Assembly (NCBI GenBank): GCA_014218235.1
Contig: CM024760.1
Span: 68,326,961-68,390,960, forward strand
Direction: 5' to 3'
Source of the DNA: Colocasia esculenta
Lineage: Eukaryota; Streptophyta; Magnoliopsida; Alismatales; Araceae
DNA: 64,000 nucleotides
Positions 47,835-58,176 of this stretch are shown here, piece after piece. The notes under the pieces were generated by a model that saw only the letters and a list, made by a program, of their open reading frames with translations, ran no database searches and had not been told where the DNA came from. The translations under genes were made by a program, and so were the position numbers. The stretch's first letter is position 1. Every line of letters starts with the position of its first letter.

Positions 47835-50607
47835 ATGGAGGGCGACGGTGGTGGGCAAGGAGGTGAGGGCGGCGGTCGGCGGCGCAAGAAGTCCATCCGG
47901 CGTCGGCAACTGGGTGAGGGGACGTCAATGGCGGCCCCGGAAGCTCCTCCGGTCGTGCCAATGGAGGAGGATCCCGCACCGGCGATGGGAGACGAGGACG
48001 AGCCGGTCGGGCCCAAAAAGGTAGGTCTCTGAACTCTAAACTTTGAATGTGGGATGTGGGGGGGTGCGGAGCACCCATTTGTAGGGCGATTTTCCCGAGG
48101 GAACGGCCGAAAAACGGAGGAAATTCCGTCTCGGTTCGGCCCTGGTAATGCGACAGACCCCTTGTTGTATTACCAGAGCGAAGGTGACGCCCCCCATGTC
48201 GCCATACTGAAGGCGACAGGGTACCTGTCGCAATGAGATTCCCTGAAAGCGACGGGGGTTATGTCGCCTTAAGAAGGCGACAGACCCCCTGTCATCTTAT
48301 CAGGACAGAGAGTGATTTGTGCTCTTTCCTTCCGACTTCTGACCTTTTGGTGCTTGCTTTGCAGAGCGAGTTGCGGTCCCGGCTCGGGTGGGCAGTGATC
48401 CGAGCAATTTATGATGGCTTACCAGACTTCCAGGTACGCCGATTGGAGGGCATGGGGTTCGGCCCGTTCTTGAGGTTGGAGGAGTTAGCGCCGGATGTGG
48501 CTCTCATCCAGGCGCTGAAGGAGAGGTGGGACCCGGAGTGCCACACGTTCCTCTTTCCGTGGGGGCACATGGTCCCCACGTTAGAGGACGTGGTACGGAT
48601 CACCGGCTTGAGAGTGGACGGCCAGGCGGTGATTGGGACCACCTATACCAGCTACCAGGATCCGGTGGAGAGGCTACTTAGACTGGAGGTGAGGGGAGAG
48701 AGGTCCTCGCTAGTGCAGCGGACGGTGCTGCAGGTGAGCCTGGGGGTGGTAAGTGCACACCTCCAGACAGGGGAGGGACAGGCGGAGTACATGGAGCAGA
48801 TGACAGATGACGCCAGAGCGGTGATGGCGGAGGAGGAGGGAGAGGCAGCTGACAGAAACTTACAGCGGTTCTTGACCCTCGTGATCGGGAAGATGGTACT
48901 GGGTACCAGAGGGGACCCAGTTGGCTGCCGGTTCTTGCCCCTGCTGGAGGATCTGTCCAGCGTGGGCAACTACGCGTGGGGTGCGGCCCTCCTGGCCCAC
49001 CTCCTTGACAGTCTGGGCACCTCCAGCAGGGAGACAGGTGTCGTAGGATTCTTCCCACTGCTACAGGTATGCTTCTCTTAATTAACTGTGGTACTGACTT
49101 GTATTACTTTTGCAGGTGTGGGCGTACTACCACCTCCCCTCCCTGGGTCGCGGGGTGGCGAGGCGACGCGGCGCTGTACCTCTCCTGCAGCGCTGGCGGT
49201 TTTGCCGCGACGAGCGGTCCCTGCGGCGACAGGTGACGCTCATCCATGATGCGTTGGACACCGTCCCCTTCGGACATGTAAGTACTTCTAGCTTTAGCCT
49301 TTTCCTTTACTTTGCTTATTTGACAATTGACTGACGGGTCTTTACTTATGGTGTGCAGGTACAGTGGACTCCCTACGTCGGGGAGGACGACGCCACCCAA
49401 CTGTGGGTGGAGCGGGGCCATCCCTACTTCGGTAGGGACATTTGGCTTCACTGTTTTAACACAGTGGTCCCGCTCCACCACCGGCTAGTGGCGCGAACAC
49501 TGGGACTCCACCAGGCGGTGGTGGAGTTCCCGACCCGACAGAGGTCATGGGAGAGGCCCGGCCGCAGCTTTCGGGGAATCTATTAGGTCACGGACTGGAC
49601 AGTCCGGGTCCGAGAGCAGCTGGACGACTGGGAGCGGCGAGGGAAGGAGGTCATCTCTGAGGCTGCCAGCGACGAGGACTACTTCCGGGCCTATGCCGGA
49701 AGTATGGGGCCCAGGTGTACAATGGGTCCCGACGACCAGTACGTATTTTACTGCTTTCAGTCTCTTTGAGTTCTTAGTTGATTATGCGACTGACTTGGCT
49801 TGTGTTTGCAGCTTGACCCCGAGGGACGGATCTCCTCGCTCGAGGGCATCCTCCATTCCACCATCCAGCAGCGAGACGACCTCCAGGCGGTGGTGGATCA
49901 GCTGATAAGTACTCTGCACCCTACCCTTCTGTTTCTAACTGTGGTTGACTGACCCTTGATGTTTTCTTCTGCAGCGGGCAGAGCTAGACCGTGTGCAGCA
50001 GATGGTGGGAGGGGCTTCCTCCTCCCGAGAGGATCCTGGCCGCTCCGTCTTGGAGGGCCAGCTAGCGTCGGCGGCGGCCCGAGCAGAGGACGCCCTCACC
50101 CAGCTGCGGGAGCGGGTGAGTTACTTATTTAGATGCACCAGGTTTTTTTTGCTTCTTTCGTGATTTCTGACAAGATTTTTCTGATATTGCAGGAGCAGGA
50201 GCTGAGGACTGCCCTAGCGCGGACGACCACGCTGGAGGCGGAGATGGCGGAGCTGCGCCTACGCCCCGAGGCAGCGGAGGTGACTCCAGGAGGCAGAGGC
50301 GGCGGCCCACTGGCAGCAGGAGGCAGCGGAGGCGACGCACTGGCGCCAGGAGGTGGAGGAGGTGGTACGACTGCGCGCCGAGGCTGGGGACCTCCGCACC
50401 CAGCTGGGGGAGGAGAGGCATCGCGGTGACATGCTGCAATCCGAGATGAGGGGTCTGGAGAGGGCCCTGGCCTTGGTCAGGCGCAGCCGGTCAGTGACTA
50501 GCCGGAGCGGTATCCTGAGCGGGTCCGCTGGGCACTACCTGACAGGTTCCTCCGGACGGCGGAGGAACGAGGAGGAGGAGCGACGACGGCGCGAGAGAGC
50601 GCCATAG
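47835..50607 (+). pseudogene. Second plant mobile domain gene, seven exons, degraded, with coiled-coil tail
   Basis: Exons inferred from PMD homology and splice sites, all introns phase 0: 47835-48020, 48365-49066, 49116-49277, 49359-49742, 49812-49904, 49975-50115, 50193-50607. Exon 1 is basic then Pro/acidic-rich. Exon 2 has the PMD core (ALKERWDPECHTFLFPWGH, then TLEDVVRITGL, 48510-48620). Exon 3 has VWAYYHLPSLGRG; exon 4 VQWTPYVGEDD. Exons 5-7 encode a Glu/Arg/Gln-rich coiled coil (49812-50460). Lesions: TAG at 49584, the exon 5 donor is ataagt instead of gtaagt, and one frame change near 50290. Intron 1 holds five 19-bp dyads. It is followed by no poly(A) signal that I can assign with confidence. 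Confidence 0.75.
48142..48295 (+). repeat. Dyad cluster in intron 1 of the second antisense gene
   Basis: Five dyads, all 7-nt spacers: 48150-48168, 48184-48202, 48213-48231, 48249-48267 and 48277-48295. The first extends to 14-bp arms (48142-48176), with two mismatches that both look like C-to-T decay. The third, GCGACAGGGTACCTGTCGC, is a perfect palindrome over 8-bp arms. Confidence 0.88.
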
Positions 50608-52038
50608 GGGAGCGAGACTGGGCCGAGAGTGATTGCCCCTCCATCTCCCCGCCCGCCTGAGGGTACGGGGGAGAGTGGTTGAGGGTTTGTACTTTTTTTG
50701 CTCCTTTCTTTTGTCATGATGGTGTACATGAATGGAATGGAACCTTTTTTTGTATTTTTATGGTTTGCGACTGAGTGAGAGTGACGAGTGAAATATTAGT
50801 GCCGCTTTCTTTTCCGTCCTGCACACTTAAACAACCACGATACAAGTCAGACCTATTCTTAGGCTTAGCCCCTTGCCTTAAAATGCGACGAGTGAGCGAC
50901 CTTGATAATTCGTCAAGGGGCTAAGCCTTATTAAATAGGCAAAAGATGCGAATAATCAAATGAAATGCATGCATGCAAACGGCTTGGATTTTTGAAAACA
51001 TCATTTAATGTTTTATTTGATTTTTAGGGTTTTTGAAAATATTTGTTTTTTTTTTAGTTTTGGGGAATATTTGATTTTTTTTAGTTTTGGGGAATATTTG
51101 ATTTTTTTAGAGTTTTGGGGAATATTTGATTTTTTTTTTTAGTTTTGGGGAATATTTGATTTTTTAGAGTTTTGGGGAATATTTGATTTTTTTGGAGTTT
51201 TGGGGAATATTTGATTTTTTTGGAGTGTTTGTTAGCGCCTAAAGCTGGCGTTAGCCTTTCCTAAAATAAGACACGCGAGACGGAAGGTACTCGCATCTTC
51301 CGGCCACAACACTTAAACCGATTCGAGCCGCTGGTCAGGAATCTTGACCACCTCCGGTTCTCGCCACAGGGCTTTTCTAAGTTAGGACGTGCGTGAGGGG
51401 CGACAATGCCTCGAAAAACCTACCCTTGGTTGATGCTGCGACTAATTAAGCCCCACCCAAGAGGTGACTCAGCCTTATAGGGAGAAACGGAAGATTATTT
51501 AAGGAAAGTCTTGTGTGGGTATAGGGATGTTGGGTTCGGCTACTTCCTACAGCATACCATTCAGAGATTGGGTCTGTTGGGGAGGGACTTTATGGTCTTT
51601 TGCTATGGACTTGCCTTGCTTTGGGGCATGCGTACGACCGAGCTCATTAGTGTCCCGCGGGGACTTTGCCACTCTTTTCCATGCCCCTATTGTATTATGG
51701 ATTTTCTTTTCTTTTCGTTTCTTTGCTTCTTTGCCCTTTTGTCATTTTGACCGTCCCTGTTTGAGACTTCCTCTTGTCGGGGTATGCTGTAGGTCGACGA
51801 CCTCACCCTTACGCCCCTTTTGCCCCTACACTTCGACCGATTAGGAGAGAATGACCGATGCATCGCTAGAGTGGAACCCTCATAGTCGCAGCATCTTCCA
51901 AGTGTAGTTATCCGGGTTTGCCGTGTGCGTGTGTGTTAATCCTAACTTAGAGCAGCCCTTGGCGATTAGGGAGGTATCTTAGACTCCCAACATGGGGCTA
52001 CTCCCCGATCTAGGTGTTGTGGCCTCACACCTATAGGC
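50608..52038. other. Non-coding stretch between the antisense gene and the end of pol
   Basis: Holds the tandem repeat at 51010-51226; otherwise no gene. The frames near 51511-51844 have no family features. Confidence 0.55.
51010..51226 (+). repeat. Tandem repeat, ~25-35 bp unit
   Basis: About seven copies of gttttggggaatatttgatt followed by a T-run of variable length and an optional agag/gag. Slippage in the T-run explains the length differences. Confidence 0.95.
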
Positions 52039-53560
52039 CTAAGGATAGAAACGTTTGAGGTACAACCCGTTCCACGGATGTGATAATTCGACGCCCTCAG
52101 CATTGATTAAGCGATATGCATTTTCAGGGTAGACCTCCCTCACAACGTACGGACCCTCCCAGTTGGGTTGCAGTTTGGACCTAGGACCTCCGGGTTTGAT
52201 AAAGATGCATATCAAGACCATATCACCCTCTTGGAATTTTCATTCAATTACCTTCTTTTGAAAAGACCTTGAGATTCGCCTTTGGTAGGAAAGCACATGG
52301 TCGGCTGCCATAAGCAGCCTTTCATCTAAAAGTTCCAATTGGACTAGCAACGCCTCTCGACGTTCATCAAGATTAAGTTCTTTGTCTAGTTGGGCTCTTA
52401 GTGAAGGAATTAGGATCTCATATGGAACTACCGCCTCCATCCCGTATGTGAGAGCGTATGGGGTTTGTCCCGTGGGAGTGCGGACAGAAGTGCGGTAGGC
52501 CCATAGAGCCTCTATTAGCTTCTCTGGCCAGTCGGCGAATTTATGCGACTCACAGGTTTCTTTAGGATTTTAAGAAGGGTTTTGTTAGTTGCTTCAGCTT
52601 GGCCATTGCCTTGTGGGTAATACGGTGATGAATGATGCAGCGTGATGTTGTATTTCTTACAGAGGTCCTGGAGCTCTTGTGCGATGAATTGCGGCCCATT
52701 GTCCGTGACGATGCTGCTTGGCACTCCGAACCGCGAGATGATGTTTCTCATGATGAAGCGGCACACCGTGGATGCTTTGATTTCTGTGAAGGCTTTAGCT
52801 TCTGCCCACTTGGTGTAATACTCAGTCGCAGTTAGGATAAATGACTTTTGTTTGGTTTGAGCATTAGAATCACCAAGAGGACCGACAATGTCGAAAGCCC
52901 ACATGGAGAATGGCCATAGTGTGGAGAGTGGGTGTAATGAGGAGGAAGGGGCATGGATTTTATCAGCATGGAGTTGACACTTGACACACCTACGGACGTA
53001 GATGGTACAGTCTTCTTCTATGGTTGGCCAGTAATAGCCCTGCCTAATGATCTTCTTTGCTAGCATCTGACTGTTGACGTGCCCTTCGCATTCACTAGCA
53101 TGGGCCCCTTCCACCACTTTCCAAGCTTCATCATCGGTAAGGCACCTTAAAAGGACTCCATTAAGGGCTCGCCTGTACAGAACTTCTCCGACAACTGTGT
53201 ACCTTAAGGCGGCTCTTCTGATGGCCCTACGGTCTTCTCCACTTGCCCCTTCAGGATATGTTCCATCCCTGCAGTACTGCTCTATCTCAAAGTACCATGG
53301 CAGTTCTTCTTCATTCAAGATCTCCTCGAGCTCCGTTAACATGACTTGCTGTGCTCCTCTTTTCCTAGCCCTCTCTTCTAAGGTTGCCCTAAGGTCGCTA
53401 AACCAAGGGTCCTGGGTAGATGGAACATCGAGACACTGGACGATGATTGTCTCAGTCCGGCAACTCAGAGGGAAGGATAGGGATGAGGCTAGCGACGCCA
53501 GAGCGTCGGCCAGGATGTTTTGGGAACGAGGAGTGTGGATGTAGATGAGTTTAGGAACTG
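52039..53560 (-). pseudogene. Integrase (nested TAT element pol C-terminus)
   Basis: Zinc-binding HHCC module (HASECEGH...RRCVKCQLH, about 52985-53095), catalytic core with Asp in MWAFDIVGPLGD, Asp in SIVTDNGPQFIA (about 52700) and Glu in GNGQAEATNK (about 52605), then the YRTSVRTPTG region (about 52480). The C-terminal part ends EGPYVVREVYPENAY...LYLKRFYP at 52039, where pol stops. A one-base change of frame near 52555 and a stop at 52240 break it. The segment upstream of 53342 links to the RNase H through another frame change near 53560. The DD35E triad itself is still present. Confidence 0.9.
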
Positions 53561-54616
53561 CCTTGCCAACAGTGTGACCAGGTCTTGATATGGCTTGAGC
53601 TTCGGGTCACGAGTGCGGTAAGTTGAGAGCACCTGCCGCAGGACGAGCTGAGAATCTCCTATAATTCTGAGGTGGGATGCCCCCAGCAGATAAGCATGCT
53701 TGAGACCAGCAAGGAGAGCCTCATACTCTGACATGTTGTTGGTAGCGGGGAAGGTGAGTTGATATGCAAAGGGGATGGTGATACCTTCCGGGGTAAGCAG
53801 CACGGCTCCAATGCCCCGTCCCTGAGAGTTGAGTGCACCATCGAAATGAAGGGACCAGAAGGGGTCTTTGATTATGACTGAGAGTTCCTCATCGGGGAAT
53901 TCCTCTCGGAGGGAGTCACTGTGAAGGAGTGGTAGATGGGCTAGATGCTCGGCGATGGCATACCCCTTGACGACCTTTTGGACCACAAAGGATATGTCAA
54001 ACTGGGAGAGGAAACTCTGCCAGCTTGCCAGCCGATCAGAAAGGACGGGCTTTTCAAGAAGATATCGGAGTGGATCCATCCTTGAGATCAGCTTGACCTC
54101 GTGGGCTAGGAAGTAATGCTTGAGCTTTTGGACTACCCACACGAGTGCGGCACAAGTTTTGTCCGCGGTGGTGAGCTTGGATTCAGCGGGGTTGAAGAGC
54201 CTAGAGAGGTAGTACGCTGCCCTTTCTTTCCCAGATTCGTCATGTTGTGCCAGGACAGCTCCTAGGGAGTCCTCAATGACTGAGAGATATAGGATTAGCG
54301 GCTTTCTGGGTACAGGAGGCTGTAAGACTGGGGGATTCATGAGATAACTTTTCAGCTCGTCGAAGGCTGCTTGGCATTTGTCATTCCATTCGAATTTTGC
54401 CCCTCCTTTCAAGAGATCATAAAATGGGCGACATCTTTGCGAATGCTGGGAGATAAATCTTCTGATGAATTGCAAACGCCCGATTAGCCCTCTTAATTGT
54501 GCGATGTTCTTTGGAGGAGGCATTTCTACTATTGCCTTAGCCTTGTTAGGATCGATCTCAATACCCCGCTTACTAACTATGAAACCTAACAGCTTTCCTG
54601 ATGAGACCCCGAACAC
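53489..54616 (-). pseudogene. Ty3-type RNase H plus second archaeal-type RNase H (nested TAT element pol)
   Basis: The first part is the end of RT and the ordinary RNase H (NKAKAIVEMPPPKN, AAYYLSRLFNPAESKLTT, LKHYFLAHEVKLISRMDPLR). The second is a distinct RNase H I fold: DPFWSLHFDGALNSQGRGIG (first Asp), NNMSEYEALLAGLKHA (Glu), LRIIGDSQLVLRQV (Asp), about 53620-53870. A second RNase H of this type in pol is the hallmark of the TAT clade (Ogre, Retand). A T8 run at 54620-54627 causes a frame change at the RT junction. Confidence 0.9.
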
Positions 54617-55401
54617 GCATTTTTTTTAGGATTCATTCTCAGCTGATACTCTCTAGACCTCTGCAACACCTTGGCTAGGATTTCGGGGTGCTCTCTCCTA
54701 GTTCTTGACTTCACCAAGATGTCATCCACGTATACCTCTACATAAACGTGCATCATATCGTGGAAGATGGCCATCATCGCCCTCTGATAAGTAGCGCCGG
54801 CATTCTTTAACCCAAACGGCATGACTACATAGCAGTATGTTCCCCAGGGCGTGGTGAAGGATGTTTTCTCTTGATCTTCATGAGATAGACGGATTTGGTT
54901 ATATCCTGAATACCCATCCATGAATGAGAGGGTCTCATACCTAGCAGTATTGTCGATTAGCACATCAAGATGAGGAAGCGGGAAGTCGTCTTTCGGACAT
55001 GCCTTATTCAAATCCCTGAAGTCGATGCAGATTCTGACTTTGCCGTCTTTCTTCATGACAGGGACTATATTGGCCACCCAGTTCGGATAAAGCACTACCC
55101 TGGTGAACCTAGCCTTATGGAGTTTGTCTACTTCGTCCTTCATCTTCAGGGCTGTGAGTGGATGGAACCTTCTGAGTTTCTGCTTGATTGCCTTTGCCCC
55201 TTCTTTTAGTACCAGTCGGTGCTCCACTAGTGAGGGGTCTAGACCGGGCATGTCCTCGTAAGACCAGGCGAATGTATCCTTGTACTCCCTCAGGATTTGC
55301 ACCAGTTCCTCTTCTTCATCAGGAGAGAGATTTGCCGAGATAATCACAATCTTGGGCTCTTCTTCTGTTCCAAGGTTGACTTCCATAGTAGATTCATCCA
55401 C
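54586..55401 (-). pseudogene. Reverse transcriptase (nested TAT element pol)
   Basis: Motifs in order: WSYEDMPGLDPSLVEHRL, VANIVPVMKKDGKVRICIDF (about 55020-55080), RDLNKACPKDDFPLPHLD, FMDGYSGYNQI (about 54900), MPFGLKNAGATYQRAM (about 54790), catalytic YVDD in VYVDDILVKS (about 54730). The RT catalytic residues are intact; it is separated from what precedes by a stop at 55465 and from what follows by a frame change at the run 54620-54627. The family copies element RNA to DNA. Confidence 0.93.
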
Positions 55402-55464
55402 TGCCGTTGTGGGCTCATCGAAGCTTCTTACTCCACTGGCATATTTTTCGGCAGCGTCATCTAC

Positions 55465-56022
55465 TTAGCTATCCTCTTCGTCGATTGGGTCCTCATCATT
55501 CATTATTTCGTAGACACCAAACCCGTCGTCTATGAACACCCCATCCTGCTCAAACACCTCTTCGAACACCATCGCTTCTCTCTTGAACTCCTCTATCAAT
55601 AGCAGCGCTTGACACCGCCGAGCTAGCTCTTGAAGATATCTCCGGGGAATAGCTTTTCCCCACTGCTTCCTAGGACGGTGCTTGGAATTGGAGGATGGCG
55701 GGCTGACCTGACTCTCTATCCTAGGCCTATCTATCTTAACTCTAGACTCACCTACCCTAGACCCTCCTAAACTAGACGACTCTACAGGACTGGGGGAGGA
55801 CATGGTGTCCTCGAAGAGAATGGCTCCTAATGAAGGAGCAGGAGGGGGACCCTCAGTCGAGGGGTGCCCCTGATCAGCAGAGTGCAGGACGTATGCCGGC
55901 TCCTCGACCTCAACATGCATTTGAAAGTGGACGTTTTTTTTTGGAGATCGGAGGAGAGCATGCAACAGGAGAGGGTGACCTCGTGGTCACCTGGATCAGC
56001 TTGAAGGGTGGAAAGGATAGCT
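55465..56022 (-). pseudogene. Linker between G-patch segment and RT (nested TAT element)
   Basis: Same frame as the RT downstream. It contains VEVEEPAYVLHSADQG, a Pro/Ser-rich middle and an acidic end (EIMNDEDPIDEEDS). A 9-T run at 55934-55942 probably shifts the frame relative to the G-patch segment. No enzymatic motif; typical of TAT polyproteins. Confidence 0.65.
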
Positions 56023-56027
56023 GGTGG

Positions 56028-57385
56028 TGAAGGGTTATGCGGAAATACACAATACGGTAATCTAGAAGGGGGGGGTTGAATAGATTACGGCAAATTCTAA
56101 CTATTGATGGCTTCTTTTCAGTCCTACAGCAATCTTAAAGAAACTTGATTAGAATTCAATTAAGTATGAGACCGCTTGAGTTGATCTAAATGAGAACAGG
56201 GAATCAAACGTGCGTATGAACACCGTGCCTACCAATCATCTATCGCAAAACACGAACAAACCATAGAACACGATGATTTAAGGTGGTTCGGAGTACACAA
56301 CTCGTGTATCCTACATCCACCATCCACACACACACGCAGAAACGACTGCTTATGAGCGAGTTTAACACAACAACTCAACCACACACACGTTGTCTGATGA
56401 AACACGATCAGAACAACTACAAATTCGTGAATCAAGCACAAGGGATGCTCGAAACACAACCACACACACACACGATGGAATGGAAATTATGAAATGGAGA
56501 AGAATTAGGAATTAGGGAACAAATCCGGTTGGAATTCTTCTCGTGGATCGTCCAAACGCTCTTCAAACTTCGATTGGATGTAGATTGATCGATGTAGAAG
56601 GTTGAATTGATGACGATCCGGCTTCAGCTCTGCATAGATGGTGATTCCACGACGATCTGGGCGGAAAGTTGAAGCAGAGCAGCAATTTGGGGCTTTTCCT
56701 CGTGGTCCCTTGGAGGCTCTTGGATGGGAGGCTGCTCTCTGCGAATTTGGCTCCAAAAGGATGCTTATATAGTGTTAGGTAATGGTGGGGGTCGTGGAGG
56801 AAGGAAACACCCAAGTGGGGCCGGATTTGGAAACTCAAAATCTCATGTTTCCGTCGTCTGTCGACAGGTGCACTTGCATCTGTCGACAGGCGCACTCAGG
56901 CTGAGAACTGGGTTTCAGGAAATTGAGTTTCTGAGTGTATCTGTCGACAGACAGTTTGCATCTGTCGACAGATGCACTCAGGAATAGAAAACCTGAGTTC
57001 TGTCCTCAGTTGACTGTATGAATCTGTCGACAGGTACATTGCATCTGTCGATAGATACACTCAGAGATGCAAACCTGAGTTCTGTCTTGGAATGACTGTA
57101 TGAATCTGTCGACAGGTACATTGCATCTATCGACAGATACACCTCTTTGACAGATTTTTGTGCTTTTTGCTCATTTCTTCAATGCCACTTCAATGCTCCA
57201 TCTTTCATGGTTGTGCACCTACATGCAAATACATTGTTAGTGATGTACATTGTATGATTAGCAATGTTTAACTCAATCACTTTCATGGTGTTTTTCATGT
57301 TAGTTAGCACATCAATTTTGCATTAAATCAATGTTCAAGGATGTTAATGTGATCATCAAAAACATGATATATGGAAAACCCAACA
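56028..57385 (-). mobile_element. Copia-type solo LTR inserted in gag-pol
   Basis: tgaagggtta at 56028 to acccaaca at 57385; on the minus strand TGTTGGGTTTTCC...AACCCTTCA, with an end (attcaaccccccc cctt, near 56075) like SIRE-type LTRs. TSD ggtgg at 56023-56027 and 57386-57390. Minus-strand TATA box ctatataag at about 56764-56772; four pairs of TCTGTCGACAGA palindromes upstream at 56857-57140. No internal region, so LTR-LTR recombination removed the rest. Confidence 0.88.
56857..57140 (-). repeat. Four pairs of TCTGTCGACAGA palindromes
   Basis: Pairs near 56857/56879, 56940/56961, 57023/57044 and 57105/57126. Within each pair the palindrome centres are 21-22 bp apart, about two helical turns. 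Pairs are spaced about 80 bp. They lie 85-375 bp upstream of the LTR's minus-strand TATA box. Confidence 0.85.
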
Positions 57386-57390
57386 GGTGG

Positions 57391-58176
57391 GAGCTGGGGT
57401 GTGAGGAGGCTGTGCGCCGCCGTGAGGAGCTGGGGAGTCAGCTGGATCAGCAAAGGAGGAGAGGATGGGACCAGACTGGGAAGGAGGGAATCCAGGAGGG
57501 ATGGGTGGATGGCTAGGCAGGTGCCTCTCCAGAGTTCATCAATGGTCTTCCCCTCTTCGTAGGGGATGTCTGGCTCTCCTACGTCTGAGGCATCGCTCAT
57601 GAGCTGCCTTTTGGATGTGATAGCAATGGGTGGATCTAGCAATTCTTCCGCAGCTGGCGTCCAGGTTCTTTCCTCCTCCCAGAACAGTCGGCTAAAGGCG
57701 ATGGTGATGTCTTCTATGTCGAACCATCTATACCACTCAGCCTCTGGGTCTCCGGTCTTTCTCCTCCTGGTCGGACGGAGGGCTTCTAGGGCACTATAGG
57801 TCAGCAACGGGGCCATGTGCCGAGAGAAGTTCCGGCCATGCACCTCGTGCTGTGAGAGTTCTGCCTCGACTACCATGGTGTTGTATCCAGGTTGGGTAGG
57901 CCCCCTGATAAAGTGACACCAGAGTGTCCAGGTGAGTGGCTCTCGGTCGGCCTTAAGAGTGGATGTGCTGGATGACCATGGTTTGGATTTCTCCCTATAC
58001 CCTAAGCCCCATCGGCTTTTCGTGATGATGTCGGGGATGGGTTTGACTATACCTTGTAGCTCTGCCCCTAGGCCCTTGCCTTCTTCATACCCCAACTTCA
58101 TCATAATTTGCCACCCCTTTGTACTTAGCGGCTCTTTTCTCTTGACCGCATTGACCCGGGCTAGGTTGACCTCTCG
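57391..58176 (-). pseudogene. G-patch-like segment of gag-pol, cut by the copia LTR
   Basis: Begins after a stop at 58177 in the same frame as gag. GYEEGKGLGAELQGI (about 58055-58095) is a G-patch-like motif (Gly-rich, aromatic), common in TAT polyproteins and elsewhere linked to RNA-binding or protease adjacency. Then come a WYRWFDIEDI block and a Leu/Pro-rich tail ended by the LTR at 57385. The reading frame continues beyond the LTR at 56022 once LTR and one TSD are disregarded. Confidence 0.75.
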
